Of a stretch of 64,000 nt of DNA, positions 10,216-25,200 are shown in pieces. The translations under genes and the position numbers were made by a program. Every line of letters starts with the position of its first letter. Position 1 is the stretch's first letter. The notes below the pieces were generated by a model. That model had not been told where the DNA came from. It saw only the letters and a list, made by a program, of their open reading frames with translations, and made no database searches. The stretch spans positions 12,647,638-12,711,637 of the forward strand of contig NC_134283.1 of the NCBI RefSeq assembly GCF_949628215.1, in the 5' to 3' direction. Origin of the DNA: Phalacrocorax aristotelis. Its lineage: Eukaryota; Chordata; Aves; Suliformes; Phalacrocoracidae.

Positions 10216-13200
10216 GTAGGTGCGGGCGGGGGCTGCCGCACCGGGAGCTGCGGCTCGCACAGAGCAGCGAGGGGCCCCGTCCGGCCGGCGGGTTGGGGAT
10301 GGTCGGTCTTTCAAGGAGCAGAAAGTCCCGGAGTGACAACAAGCATGCAATGACGGTTTAGCATCAGGTGTTATATGCTGGTGTCATCATTTAGCATCTG
10401 GTGTCATATGCTGTTGCATTGTGGAATGCAGTTTTGATCTTTTAAATCTGTAAATCATACGTATTAAACCACTGTAGGTGACACGAAGCGTTATGTAGTT
10501 TAGTGAATAAGGGCTGTGCAGCTGTGTGAAAATGTTTGGAGCAGGAAGGTGGTTATCAGACTTTGAGTATTTCACCTGTTAAAATTCTTGGTCATTAATG
10601 AGCTGCATGGAAAATCTGTAGTGTAACCAAAGTTACACTTACTTACATTATATATGTGTTGAGACAAAGCATGTTAGGTACACACGCTGCCTACACACAA
10701 GTCTTCTCTACTAAAATGCTCCCCATAGCTTGGAGCCTGTAAGTGCTTAACTGGAAGTGTGCAGCTGAAGTCATTGAGTTTTGAGTTGTTAAAGGTAAGC
10801 ATGTTTGACTCACAGGCATGATGTTTCTGCAAGATCGGTGCCTTTCTGTTTATGTGCCTGCTCTTTTTTAAAACTGTGAGCAGTCCAACGTACACCATTA
10901 AAATGGCACGTTTGTGATTTAAACTGTCATGGGCATTCACAGTGTCTTGCTCAAGTTAACTTGAATAGCTCGTTTCATTTCCCTCTGGCTGATTACATCG
11001 ATTGCTTTTTAAATTTTTTTTTTAATTTTGAATTGCGATCTTGGTTAATATTTCTCACCTATGAAAACACAGCTTAGTTTAAGCATATTTTTAATTCCCT
11101 GGATGGTGGATATCTGTGTACATTCGCTGTGTCTCCTACTTTGCTGTTACTTGTGATTGTAACAGTGTTCTGAAGATCACCCAGAACGTGAGTATTTTGG
11201 AGAAACTTGTATCAGCACAAGTAAGTTGGTTGGCTTGATGTCATCTTGGAAAGGTTTAGGAAGGGTTTTGTATTAGGGGGCTCCTAGTGCTTGTGAAAGC
11301 TATTAGGTTTTCAGCAGTGCAACTGCTTGGAGTAACTTCTGCTAGCCACAGAGCTGTGCAGGCAGGGGAGCTTCCCACGCTATTCCTTTCCCGCATCTCT
11401 TCTGACTGAGGGGCAGCCTGTAGGAGTGAGAGGCAGTTTATTCTTTGGTGTCTGTTAAATCCCAGAGGTTCCCTGAAGGGATTCTGATTAGTGCTGACAG
11501 TTTCAGTGACGTGGATGCTTTCCCCTGTGAAGTGGGCTAGATCACCAGCTCATTTCGCTCTGGTCCTGAGGAACAACTCTCAGATCCTTCTCTCATTCTC
11601 ACTTGGGCTTTGCCATGCCTATCGCTGTAGCATGTTGGTGTCAGTCACTGGTACTGGCTTTGTGCTGTGTTCCAGCCTGGGCTTTGGCTGCTAACCAAGG
11701 GGTTGATAGACCAATTTCCAAAACACAAACGCTTTCTGTGTCCTACCGTCACTACTCAGTCTTGAGCAAGGCTACATGCCAAAGGGGATGTCATTACTCA
11801 GAGGCAGTGATGTGAGAATTGAAAATTATCTACTGATTAATTCTGGTATTAGTCTCTTCTTCAACCCAGGCAATGATGTCAAGGATAAGACAAGATTTTT
11901 AGTTGCCTTAGCATATAAAGTCTACCCTCTTTGTCCTTTCTTTTTTCAATGTAGTTTATAGCGATTCATTTGTAATGTGCACTTCATTACCTAATGTAGT
12001 AAAGAATGCTTAAAAGCATTGTGGCACAAGTGGTCCCAACACATCTCTAGGAAGAAAAACTGATTTATTTTATTTTGCTGATGGAGCATTCTCAAAACAG
12101 TAGCAAGAAGACTGGTATATGGTAGTTCAGCAGTGTTTCTTCCTAGTTGGTGTGACAGCCCTCACCCTTTAGTTCATAAATGGGACTGTGTAGGAGATGT
12201 CCTGTTCCTGAATTAATTTTTATTCAGAGGAGCACAAAGGATATGTAACAGGCTGCATGTTTGTTTATTTTTTTTCTCTTCAGCTAAAATAGAATTTTTA
12301 AATACTTTTCTATTTGCTTCCTTTCAATTCTGTCCTGGTTAATCTACATGGCAGTGTGTCCAGGACTGGTGTTCCACTGAAGTAAACGCTGTTCCAGATG
12401 CAGCCAGACCTTTAGCACCTCAACAAGCACATAATCTTTCACATCTTCATAGAAGGGTTTTCTCACTCTGAGTTGCAGCTTGTTGAAGGTATGAGCTAAC
12501 CTAGCTCACTCCACTGGGGATGGGAAGTAACTACCAATGTCACAGATTCACTCCTCGCTACGCGGAGCCTTTCGTAGTAGAACCATATAGTGTGACCATA
12601 GGCTTGGCGCTGGTGTATGCTTTCCTGCATCAGGGGTAGCTTTGAGGGGCATTTGCAGCATGAACAACTCTTCAGCGTGCAGGGTTGGGTTTTTTGGCAA
12701 AGCTGCAGCTGAGCTGTAGGACTCATTGTAGTGATGTGGATGAATCACTGTTATCACTATTGTCATTACCAGTGCAGCTACATGCTGTAGTTACTTTTTG
12801 ACTGGAAATATTTTGGTTATAGAATTCCTGTTTTCTTTTTTTAATTGTAGATGACAAAATTTTCCATTATTTATTTCAAAGAACACCAAACAATAAATAA
12901 TTATTTCATGTATTTTAGTGCTACAGTAAAATTAACTGCAGTCTGTAGAGGAAATAGTATTTACTAATTCTCTTTATTCACTGTATAACTTTTTGTGGCC
13001 ATTTGATAGTTTGTAGACTTAAATTTAACACAGTTTATATGTTTTCTGGAAGCAGTAGTCACTGGAAAGCAGTAGCAGGAAAATCTGGACCTATAGTGCT
13101 AGGTGCCTTTCATATGGCAAGGGGTCTGCTGTACTTATCCAGTGCCTGGAATTATTACTCCTCCACAACAGAAGGAGACACTGTCTGGTTTTGTAGTTCA

Positions 13201-16200
13201 AGGTCAGATGAGTTCCTCGCATGAATTCTTAGAAGGAAGGTATAAAACCAGGCAGAAGTCATTTTTAAGGTATAGAGAAGAGGTCACAGATCAGTCAAGC
13301 CTGATAGTTTTCATAGATTGGTAGGATGTTACCTTTCAGATTAGGGCTGACCTGCCCAACATGATTGTCAGGTCTTGGAGTGCAGTAACATGTCCTCCTG
13401 CTCCCTGGATGTGGCTGCCCGTGTTCAAGGCCAGCTCTGACACCATGCAGCCCGCTAACCCTGGATCACACAGTTAGCTGTCAGAAGCCTTGCCTGTGGC
13501 CTCTGCCCCATGTCTCAGGACCGCCCTTAAGCTCTGGTCCTTTCTCGAGCTCCCCCGGGGGTGTGCTGTACCTGGCTGTGGATCTTGCTGACCCTGACAT
13601 GGCCTGGATGCCTTGGTTTCCCGCTTGTCCCGAGACGCACCTGATCACTGTGTATTTGCCTGGTGACCACTGGACTGTTGAACGAACCAAGTTTATGTCA
13701 CGCGACCTGCTCTGCTGCACTTGCTGAGGATGGTGCTCTGTGCCCCTGCCTGTCTTGCTGTCACCCTCGGACTCCTGTTCGATCTTACTCTGCGGAGCAG
13801 CCTGTCCTTGCTGCTCCTTGGCAGCTAAATTATGTAGCTTCAGCAGCAGCATGTGTGCATTTGTATAAAATATTCTCTATACCCTGAGTACCTTGAGAGC
13901 TTAAATAGCTCTGTCTGGATGCTGGACAGAATATTTAATCTTAAGAGAGCTGAAACCACTCATTTGAAATTGAAATATGGCCCAATAATATTTGTTTTTC
14001 ATAATTTTACAAATACATTGGGCAAAAGAAAAACAACCAAAGAAAGCCTACAACCCCAAACAAAGAGAAACACCAGGAAACACTTGTATGTTAGTTTGAG
14101 CAACAAGAGCCTAACAGAGTTCCAAAATTTCAGGCCTTAACTTCATAAGCATGTTTTTTGGCTCATGGTTCTTCATGAGCAAATTCCTTTAGTGACCCCA
14201 TTGATCACCCAGCCCTGAGCGATATTCTTCAGTTAACCCTGCCTGGAGGGAGCGATGGTTATGCTCACGTTTTCTGTAGCATTTCAGATTTTATCCCATT
14301 TCACTTATTTAGTGCAATTTATTTAGTCTTCACAAAAATGTAATACTATGTCAAATTGTTACCCAGTGAACAGAAGGTAAATTTCTTAGACTGTCATACA
14401 CATTAATATTTTAACATAGACCTAGCATTTAATTTGAGAAGGAGCCATTATTATTCCAGTAATTCTTGGGGGAGGTGCATGAAAGATCCTGTCTCTTTAA
14501 TCCTCTGCCGTCTCAGGCTCCTTTGACCTTACTTCATCCTTTGGCATTAGCTTTGTAATCCCTTGCCGTTCATTTTTTCTTATCAGAGGATTTACTAAGG
14601 GTGATATTTGACATGCCTTCCAAATAGTTAACAGTAGTCATTTATGTTTTAAGTATATTTGTCCTGTTTAAAATGAACAGATAAAGTGGAGGTACCGATT
14701 TTAGTGATATGTATATTTTAAACCTTGAAAGTTTTCATGCTTGCAAGCCAAGGATCATCTGTTTTAATTTTATCTGAGGCCTTCGCCCCTTACTAGCTGT
14801 ATTGAGTTTGTGTGGATCATCCCTAAGAATTAAGTAGCTTCTGGGTGATGTTTTGTCTTTTGCAGTTCTTAGTACCTCTTCTATGAATTACAGCCATGTT
14901 AATGGTTACACATCAAGCTGGGCTTAACCTGAAACTGTCATCTATTATTCAGCAGATGCGTTTCTTTAAACTGCAATGGGTTTCATGCTATTAAGTCAAA
15001 AGGAAACGTACATTCTGTGTGTGTTCAGGACAACTCTGAGTGTTTACAGGTTGGGAATGTTACTTATTTGTGGTAGAAAGGAATGTCTGGGGAAGCTTCA
15101 GAGCACCATGTTGGTGTTTATTCAGTCTGAAAGTTTTGATACTATATGCTCTACTCCAAGCAGTCAGATTAAAAATATATTTGTGAAACTACTGGGACTT
15201 CAACACCAAAGCTGTTTAGATGTTCTGGCTGTTCATAATCTCAAACACTCATTTTCTGCAAAAGAAATAAACTTGCCTTTTTTTAAAAGTTTTTAATATC
15301 TAATAAATTTCAGTACAAATCTGTTAATCTGATGGAAGTAGTAAATTATGGAACATATGGATAGGATCTTCCTCAAAGCTGGTTTATAACATCTTGAACC
15401 GGGCATTGATTCTCTGACTGACATGGCAATTATGTTACACTTGTTTGATTTTGAAATAGTTTTATTTCAGTTTTTCCTAACCTGTCTTTTTTTCAGTTAG
15501 TCTCAGTAGTGCCCAAATTTGTAGACAGAATATCTTCAAACCTTCTTGGTATGTTTGGGTTTGAGAATGAAAGAGAGACTGAAGCTTAGCCCACAGTGAA
15601 TTTTCCTTTGTCTTCGAAGTGTTTTGGTGTAAATAGGGGACAAATTCAGTATTTTGAAGCCAGTTTCCTTCTGATTCACTTAATATACAGTATTTAATAA
15701 TATTTATTGTTTCAAAAAACTCCACTTTTGTTTTTCCTTTTTCTGATAAAAGAGGTCATAATTTCTTAAATAGGAAATTTGATTGCCTAAGATGATTTAT
15801 CTTATGCATATAAAACAATTTTGCTTCTTTAAATGGGAGTTGCATATAAAAGTCAGTGTTAAGGAAGTGCCAGCTTTGGGATAAGGACAGTTGGAGGCAA
15901 TAGAGCTGGAAGAGGGTTGAAACAGATAAGGGAGGCTTTACCTATATGGCAGTTTACTCCTCAGCACAGTATGAAATAGAAACTGAGATGCATCAGTCTT
16001 TCTTCCCTGCTGCAATAAAATGTTTGTGAAGTCTCACAGCCTAGTGTCCTTTCTCCCTGTAATAACAGTGCACTCAGCAGATACCAGCTTATTGCTTTTT
16101 TGTAGCCCTAGTGACAAGAGTTCTGTGTGGTACAAGTAGGCTTCAGTTTACTGATGATGCGTATAAATGTTGATACATGATGTGCTGTGGTCAGGTTTAT

Positions 16201-19200
16201 TTTTTTAAGTTTTCTTTTTCTGGAAAATTAAAATGAATAATGATTTCCTGTCTTTCATGTGTTTAGGTTTGCAGTCCAGATAAAGTTAGTTCAAAAGACT
16301 TTCTGTGCATAATGATACAAAGAAGTACGGCAGGCTGTGTTGGTGAGGCTACTGACTGTGGCGGCTTTTTTTTTTTATTCTTTGCACATGATGGTCCACA
16401 GAGAAACAAATCACATTTTCCCCAAGAAATACAAAGGAAAATTTCATGAGAGCTTCCCATCTCACAGTGGTATGGTAGCTGCTGCCTCCTTAGCTAACTT
16501 CTCTCCTTAAGATAATACTTTTTGGTAATCAGTAATCATTTATTAAGACACATGACTTGTTATTTAAGGATGTCTGTTGTGATTATTAATTCGTAGTCAT
16601 GTATTTCACATCTGGGCAAGCTTGGTTTTTCTGTCTGCCGCTCTCAGCAGATGGATACCACACTGGGAAGTCCCTGATAACATGGTTATCACTTCACTCT
16701 CTTTCAATTGGTAATTTATATTAAGATCCACTCTGCCACAATCATTTAGCTCCTCTGATGCTTTCTTTACTGTTGTACTTCTGTTTTCTCATTTGTTTTA
16801 ACTATTTTAAAAGTCAGATGAGGGTAAGGAACAGAGATGTGACAGACTGTCATTTTTCGATCTGCAAAAAAGGTAAGGCATATTAGGAGGAATTGTGGGC
16901 TGTCCATAGCTTGAGCCCATCAAAGTTCTCTCTTTAGAAGGTTTATGTTTTATGAATGAGCAAACTACTGCACTTAAAAGTAGCCCATCATATGCTTAAT
17001 GAATTTTCAAAAATGACTGTAGAGAAATGTTCATGCATAATTGTGGTGGTTTTTTTAAGGGTATACAGTAGGACTTGGTACAATAACCGGTAGTTTTTAT
17101 CTCATGTTAGGGTATGAAAATGGGAACAGAGATTTCTCCTGATTGCATCTAGAGGCTTATGACATTAAGATTTTTATCTGGAAATGTATCTTCCCAAACT
17201 TTAAGTCAGTAGATATTTTACATGAAGACATATTATAAGAGTGAGGTGTTAAGAGTTCACTATGATATTTGCAAAGCCTTGTCAAAACGACCATATCCGC
17301 TCAACCAAACCCAAAATATTTTACTTGTAGTAACCCAAACAAATAACAAACCCCCTGAGTTTTCAAAAAACACTTGTTTGTTTAAGGTAGAAGTCTTAGA
17401 AGTTGGAGCAACTTCAAAAACAAAAATACTAACCTGAATACTTAATTTGCTGATAGATGTAGACCAGAATATAATCGTGATATTGACCTAAAGGATTGCA
17501 AGACTTTTGACACTCTCATAATCTCCTTTTAAAAATAAATTGAAATGACCTAAAAATGCCAAGAGCAACCTAGCTTCTCACCCATTATTGTTTACTCATA
17601 ATAATATAATAACTCTTCCCCCAGTACATTAAAGGATTGTATAATATTTGTCCGCAGTTGTAGAGACATGTTCAGTCAAGTACATATTCTGTATTGTCAG
17701 ATTTTTTAAACCAGAATGACTGGCATTATCAGTTTTATCAACTACACTGAAGCAGAGAAGCCTACATTTTTAATGAATATGAGGATTTTGTTTTCAAGTC
17801 TTCTCTTATCAAAGTATCCATTGGATTTTTGTGAGAAAAGACAGTCATATAATCCTAATGAAATCAAACATCTGAGAATACGTTGGATTTCAGATTGACA
17901 GCATCTTTTATAATTTGACATGGTGAAAAGCGATGGGTTTAGAGGCAACTCCAACCTACAGTATCTGAAATTGCAATCGAACTGTTTCGGCATGTGTGAT
18001 TTTTTCAAGGCTTGTTTTAACCAGTGTAACATTTGAAAGTTGTTGTTAACTGGACAATTAAGTATTAAAGCCCTCTTCTCCTTCCTGCCACCCTTGCTGT
18101 AACAATATAGGTATGTGGGAAATATATTTTTTTCAGTTGCTGTATGAAATGGCAGGATTTATTAGTTTGCAGTATCTGCATGCAATCCAATGAGTCTTTA
18201 TAACCCAACTTCAGTATTAGGTTGGACAGACTAGTTCATGTCACTTTACATTGAAACCTTTCCCTAGAATGGTGAACACCACAAAAGAGTGTTTTTCACA
18301 TTCTTTCTGAGGAAGAAAGGGACCATTACCTGATCAAGATACTTGGTTGCTTCCTGCAATTCTCAGTATGTTCTTCAATTTTGACAAGTCTTTAACTTGG
18401 ATTCACCTAGAGGTTCATGACTTTGAGAGGGCTTTCTGCTCCTTCTAAATACTAAGTCCTTCCATATGTCTTAAATTTGATGTGAAAAATTACTAATAAT
18501 TTTACAAGATTGTGACACGTTTTATTTATTAGAAATTTTCCTAAGCTTTTTGGACAAAGTATGTAACCCAGTCTTCACAGTATAGGGGTATTAAGGTTTT
18601 TTCTGTTGTGTTTGGTTCTGGGTTTTTTTTGGTTGGTTGGGTTTTTTTTAATTAGAAGTTTATTTTATTGTACAAATGTGGTTGTACAATATCTCACCAA
18701 AGGATCAAATTCTAACTTTGAATAGTTAATTTAAAATGTTATGTTTTCTCCTATATATTTAGCTCTGCCTTTATTAAAGCTTCTCTGTCTTAACAACTGT
18801 GCTTAATGAGGCACTGTCTGCCCTTTGATCATGGAGACTTGGAAAACGGAATCTAGCAAGGGGACTGACAGCAGACACTGTCCTTGATCTGCACTGCTGT
18901 TTTCTGAAAGGCATTTGAATAACAGATTTTCATGCTTTTCTTGGAGAAGTGACTTCCTTTCAAAAAATTGAATTTTGTCTCATACTAGGGAGATTTTAGA
19001 TATTGCACAAATCCTGTCTCTGTTATGGCTTGGACCTTGTGGACTTGAAGGAGTGTTATTGGATGTGCAGTAATTCTGATTTTACTGAATCAGTTTCCTC
19101 AGATAGCTGAGGTGGCCTGCATTTTTTGCATCTGTTGAAAGGTTAAACAGGTTGTCGTGGTTCAGCCTCAGTCAGCAACTAAACACCACGCAGCCAGTCG

Positions 19201-22200
19201 CTCACTCCCCCCACCCCTGTGGGGTGGGGAAGAGAATCGGAAGAGCAAAAGAACTTGTGGTTTGAGATAAGCACAGTTTAATAATTACAATAAAATAAAA
19301 ATTATGGTAATAATGACAATAATGTTAATATAACAAAACGGAAAAGGAAGGGAAAGGAAAAAAGGGAAAAAACCACAGAAACATGAACGATACAGCCGCT
19401 CACCACCTGCCGACCGACGCTGCCTGTCCCTGAGCCGCAATTGCTGCCTCCCTCCCCCGGCCAGCTCCTCCCAGTTAACATACTGGGCATGACGTTACAT
19501 GATACGGAATATCCCTTTGGCCAGTTTGAATCCGCTCTCTTAGCTGAGCCCCCTCCCCTCCCGGCTTCTTGTGCACCCGGCAGAGCATGGGAAGCTAAAA
19601 ACATCCTTGACTAGTACAAGCACTGCCCAGCAACAGCCCAAACATCTGTGTGTTATCTGAACATTGTTTTCATGCTAAGTCCAAAGCACAGCACTATGCC
19701 AGCTACAGTGAAGAAAATTAACTCTATCCCAGCTAAAACCACGACACAGGTGTAGCACTAAAATTAGTCTAACATAAAATGCTGAAAGTCTTAAAACCTA
19801 GGGATATTATGTAGATAAACTGACATTCTTTGATATGCTTCTGCTATGGAAGCCAAGAGTTGGATTGTGTTGATGTAATTCTTACTCAGAGTATGTCGGT
19901 AGAGAACTGGTTTCATTAGCTCTATGGATCTAGATATTTGCCTACAGGCATATCTAAAGAAAGATATTTTAGAGACTATCTTTTTTTTTTTTTTGTACTC
20001 ACTTATTGCTGCTTTTAAAAACCATTCTTGCTGTGGTTAAACTTCCCAGCAAGTCAGTTAATATTTTGCTTATTTTTTTTTTTTTTTTTCAAAGGGTGGA
20101 AATTGTGGGTCATGGCATATCATATATCTCCCATGAGCAGAAACTTGGGCCAGCTAGTGTGCTATGTTACCTAATGTGGTTTGAATTCCGAGTAAGGCAG
20201 TATAATAAATCCTTCTGTTTATCGGTTTTCAACCACAGATAGGCATGAAAAATAAGCAATTACAGATAGATACCTGTGATGAGGTTTCAGCAGTGGATTA
20301 TGAAGATTGATTTTGGTGATAGGGAATGAATTTCATCGCTGCAGCTTTTATCAGTAATATTAAGTTAAAAGGAAGTATTTCGAACTGGAGGGAATATCAG
20401 AGAAAAAGCAGACTGCAATAGGAGCTTCCCTAAAAAGGATTTTTGATGATACACGAATTGACTCTAATAGGGAATTAAGCAGCTACAGTAGGAAAAACCT
20501 CCAGACTAGATTTTATAATTTTAATTTTTATATGAATGGAAAGGAGAGCTGTAGAGAGGGCTTAGTTTTGATATTGCAAAGGGCAAATACGTGGTGTTTG
20601 CAAATATGCTGGAAAAGCAGTGTGCTCACAGAATCTGTTTTCATTAGTTTCTGTAGTGAAGAAAAACAATAGAAAAATAAAAAAAGGAAAAAATGCTTTC
20701 TAATCAAATAAAAAGATGATTTTTCTGATATATTGCTTTCCATATTAAAAACTAGTATTTCTAAAAGTCATATAAGATGTTCCAGTGTTATGTTACTGTC
20801 ATGTTTGTGCAGCAAGAGCCATCTTGAATTTTACATCTTCTTGCTCAGTATCTGAGACAGAGCAATTTAAATTTTTCTGTTGTCTGAAGGTAGGGAGGAG
20901 AATCTGTCAGTTGGAAAATCTACATGTGTGCCAGCACTGTAATTAGCAGAACTATTATTTTAGTAGGATTTTTTTGAATGGATGACATTGCATAAGATAT
21001 CTGCTGTGTGTCTGGCTTGAAAGTCAAGTATCTAGTGTTTAATATTGAGGAAATTCTTATTGGTAGTGTGTTACAAAACAGTTTGAAAATTTTTTGTGGA
21101 TAATTAAGCCTGTGTTGGATTCCTGACTTAGAATCTCAGTAGTGGCTTGACTTACACTGCTGAATATAGTTGCAGGTATCTCTACCTGTTGTTAGGGCCT
21201 GATATTTGGAACAGATAATTTAAGTAGAACCTCTCTGTGTGTTTGTAGGACTTTAACCGAAATCCATAGAGGATTACTAGTTTTAAGCTGTTTCTGCTAA
21301 GGTGTTGAGTGGAACTGTAACATATTATTTCTCCCATAATGTAGCTATATTACTGCACATGTACTACTTTTATACTACTAATAAGCTACTACTAATCATG
21401 CTATATGAATGCAGATACATAATAATGTACTACTAATATACCAATGTACATGTATAATGAATATATCTGCAAGATACCTATGTGGGTGTGTTTTGATGGA
21501 GGGATGTATTGAGACACCTTAACTATCAAGAAATATATGTTTCTAAAATTTCCTTCCTTCCACTGCCTTCAAGCACAAATAATTTTCTTAAATAGGGGAG
21601 AAAATACATGTTTTATACCTTACTAAAAATTAATTAAAGGCCCAGTTTAAGATCCATTCTGTAGGAAAACAACTGTTCTGTAGGAAAGCAGCTATCTCAG
21701 TTACAAAATATAAGAGACTGCCTTTTGTAATGTATATGTAATGATAATTAAATGAAAAACTTCAAATATTTGCTGTTCTTGTTAGAATGTGGAGTTACAT
21801 TTTTTTAAAAAAAAACCACAACATTTGTGAACATATACTTTGAAATTCTTAATGTGTTGTTCTGCTAGACATACATGTACTACGCATTATTGTCCATGTC
21901 AGTCTCTTCATCACACTTGTCCTCTGGCAGATCCTTGCCTGATACTGTTTCATTGAACACCCCAATGTTGTTTCTGCAAGTTGTCAGGTCACATTTGTAG
22001 GTCTCTGTGCAGAGTAGTACAGTCCCGTTGGGTGTTTCTCTTATAGTTTTTGCTTTGATGTATGGTACGCAGTCAAGGAAAACTTAGTCATTTTCCTCCA
22101 GACTGGCTTTATCTGAAAGCAAATTCATGATGATTTATTTAGTATTTTTGCTTGTGAATCAGATTGCCTATGGTTGATGGAAGAAGATAACATACCAGTA

Positions 22201-25200
22201 AGATCTGTAAGGTCGTATGCAGTGGTTATGTATACTGGTCAAGGGAGGTGCTCATGCCTGTCTCTTCATATATGTGCATTGCAGTTCCTGCTAACTATCC
22301 TAGCAAAATTCTTAAGAGTATTCAGATGTTTCAGAGGTAACCAACATATTGCTGAAAGCTTTGATCTTGCCAAGATGTCAAATGACATTAAGGTCTCTTA
22401 ACTATTAAAACACAAGTACCTGGAGGAACATGTCCAAGTCCTTTTTAGTTTTTGATGAATAAAGTTTACTAGGGCATGTGAGGATTAATCTCAGTCCTGA
22501 TGCAGTTTTCCACTGTTTCCTTAAAGAGGTATTTCTCAGTTATGCTGGTACTTAGTTCGTAATTATATTAAGTGAACTGACAATCCGTAAGTGGCAAGAG
22601 TGGAATTTGTATCCAGGCTTTTTACTTCTTGTTCAATAAAAATCAGTTATTCTTCAATTATTCAATCAGAATTCTTCAATCCAAATTCAACTATTTGGAT
22701 AGAGGAATATGTGTGCGTTAAGAACTTAGTAGAACTTGAAACAGAATGAGTCCACAGGTTGATTAGGATATTGATTTCCAGACTCCAGAGAGACAAAAAT
22801 CAGTAACCTTTCTACTCCTGACAGGGTTACCGAAGTGGCACTCAAATGCTTAATAGATCTTGCTGTTGTAGAGGCAGATGTTCAAAGGTTCTTAACTCAG
22901 CTTCTAATTTAGTGCTTCCTATTTTAAGCCTGCGGTATGCCCAGGCAAGCTAAGCTAATAGTGGGTAGTTACAAACTTGTGACAGCTTCCACAAGACCTC
23001 TTTTTTTGAGAAGAGACTGGCAATTTTGACACTAACTTCTCCCGTTTGCACTTACTCTTTTTGGACAAGCTTTTAATTAAAATCTTTGGAGCATTAAAGG
23101 AGACACTGATCTCATTAGGCACTTCTCATTTAGAACTCGCCCTGTTGTGGGTCGCCGTGGTGTATTTCAACCTCAGACTCAGACCAGCATCTAAGAAGTT
23201 CCCTCCTCTGCAGTTTCTTCAGGTGTCTTGGACTGTCCTGGGATTTTTGGAACACGCATTCTGACATGAAACACATTTGGTTCTATTTAGTTTGGTAATA
23301 GGAAATAATATCCATGCTGCTCCTTTTTACATCATGATTTTTGGATGTTTTTGTGATGCTCTTTCTGGCTAGTTTTGTGCTGTGCAGTTCAACAGCATCT
23401 GCAAGGAGAGGAGAAAGCATGCAGCTGCTTTCACAGAGCCTGTCTAAATGCTGAAGAGAATTATACCTGGGTGACTATGAGGACAGTGCAATAGCGGTGT
23501 GGGCTACTGTAGTCTCACCTCGGTGTCAGTCTTTTTTTGTAATGAAGCAATTTGAGTTCATTTTTGGAAACTTTGGCTTCACCTGCAATTTTATGAAGAT
23601 ATTAGACTAGAGAAGCCAACTTGAGCATCCTTAGACTAGGCCTCCCAACACTTCTGACTGCAGAAGTGCAATACATAACACACACAATTTGTCTCAGAAT
23701 CGAGATGGCTTTGTAAGACTTGGATGTACGTGGCAACTGAGAATTTTTCCATGAAAATGTAAAATCGTGTTGTATGTATCTGTGTTCTTCGATGGTAAAA
23801 GGCATGTTTAAGGTTCTTTTTCAGGAAACTGATTGCTTCTGTGATTTACTATTTGATAAATTAGAAGTTTGGTTTTGCTGTAGCCACTGTTTTCATATGT
23901 GCTATCTTAAGCTTATATTCCCTGGAACCTTAGTTCTGAGTACAGGATAAAATTACAAAGAAATTAATTTGGATTTGACAAGTTACTGTCAATACACTTT
24001 CTGTTGCTCTTTAGAGAAAGAAAAAAAAAGTGATATATTTGCAGTTACAGTTCTAAAATTCAGATTAATACAGTTTTACAAGTTTAAGGAGAGATGCTGT
24101 GATTATGTTGTGTGAATGCTGATTTTTCTAAGAGAATTTTCTGAATCAGAACAAAGTACTCAGAGGTCATGATGGATTAAGTCTCAGGAATCTAAACTAA
24201 GAAACTTACATTTGACTTTGTTAATCACTGCACCAAGGAGTTTTCTTTACGACAATCCACTTACTGGTTGTTTATAGATTGCGGATTATGATACGCTGTA
24301 CTAAATATGCCATTTGCTATTAGGCAGAGGTTCGTAATTATGAAAAGCTGAAGCTTGCAAGAGACTGATGTGAAAGATATGTTAGTACTGCTGTGGGAGC
24401 GAAGGGGTAACATCAGTAAATGCATACATCAGACAAAGTAACATATTTTAGTTGGAACATAGGTGTGTTTTGGAGAGGGATGTAATGCTGCAGTTAAGGA
24501 AGGGGAGAAGAAGAGAGAGTACAGCTGCTCAGCCTGAGTGGCACCCTCCTGGGACAATATTCCTCTTTAGAAAGATAACCCTGTTTACAAGATCTTGACA
24601 ACACTTTATGTTTAGAGTCTTAAACACTAAGTTCTTTGGATTATTAATTAGATTTAAATTAAACCTGATAATTTTAGATGTTCCTCTTTGTACATTGTTT
24701 CAGTTCCTGTAAAGCTATTTTGAAAATAAATGTGTGTGTGTATAGATATGTTTTCATGTATGTATAAATAATAAATACACACTGAAATAAAGTATTAACA
24801 CCATCAACTTCAAAAATTCTGACTTTGCATCCACTATTAAACCTGTGGATAAATCGTGTTGTAAATGTAGACAGTTGTTTTTACCTGGACCTTTTACTTC
24901 CCCAGGCTTGTTAGCTGGGACATAGTGCTATGTCAATGCAGTTGTACTGCTTTCGGAGTCAGACAGGGCGTGCATACACCACTTTTCTGGAGCCAGAGGC
25001 ATTAAATAAGGACTGCAGGAACACTCAAGTTGGCTTCGGTAGCAAAACATTTTAAAAGTTCAGTGCCTTTCCACTTGGAGCCATGCTGGCCAAAAGGCCC
25101 AAGTTACGTTTATACTACGCTCCCTAATGTTGCTGATAAATATTATCAGTTACAAAAAAAATACTTGTGTGTCAGAGTGTTGTGTGATCCCAGCTAAGTT

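Larger units (their letters stand above)
8985..10330 (+). promoter_or_regulatory. CpG island spanning promoter and exon 1
   Basis: Base composition changes abruptly from AT-rich flanks to very GC- and CpG-rich sequence over about 1.3 kb, then falls back just after the exon 1 donor. The island covers the proximal promoter, the 5' leader, the start codon and the whole first coding exon. No TATA box is evident upstream of the start codon, which fits a CpG-island promoter. The transcription start site cannot be placed from the sequence; 8957-9185 should contain it along with any 5' UTR. Confidence 0.85.

Noticed and set aside
8958..10350. Long open frames on the minus strand and in other plus frames over exon 1 (up to 441 codons)
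   Set aside because: CpG-rich DNA has few stop codons, so all frames stay open. Only the frame from 9186 has a signal peptide, EC motifs and a splice junction that continues in frame.
13481..13852. 123-codon minus-strand frame as a gene
   Set aside because: It lies in a repeat shared with 36798-37219, has no recognisable domain, and its neighbouring frames are equally open.
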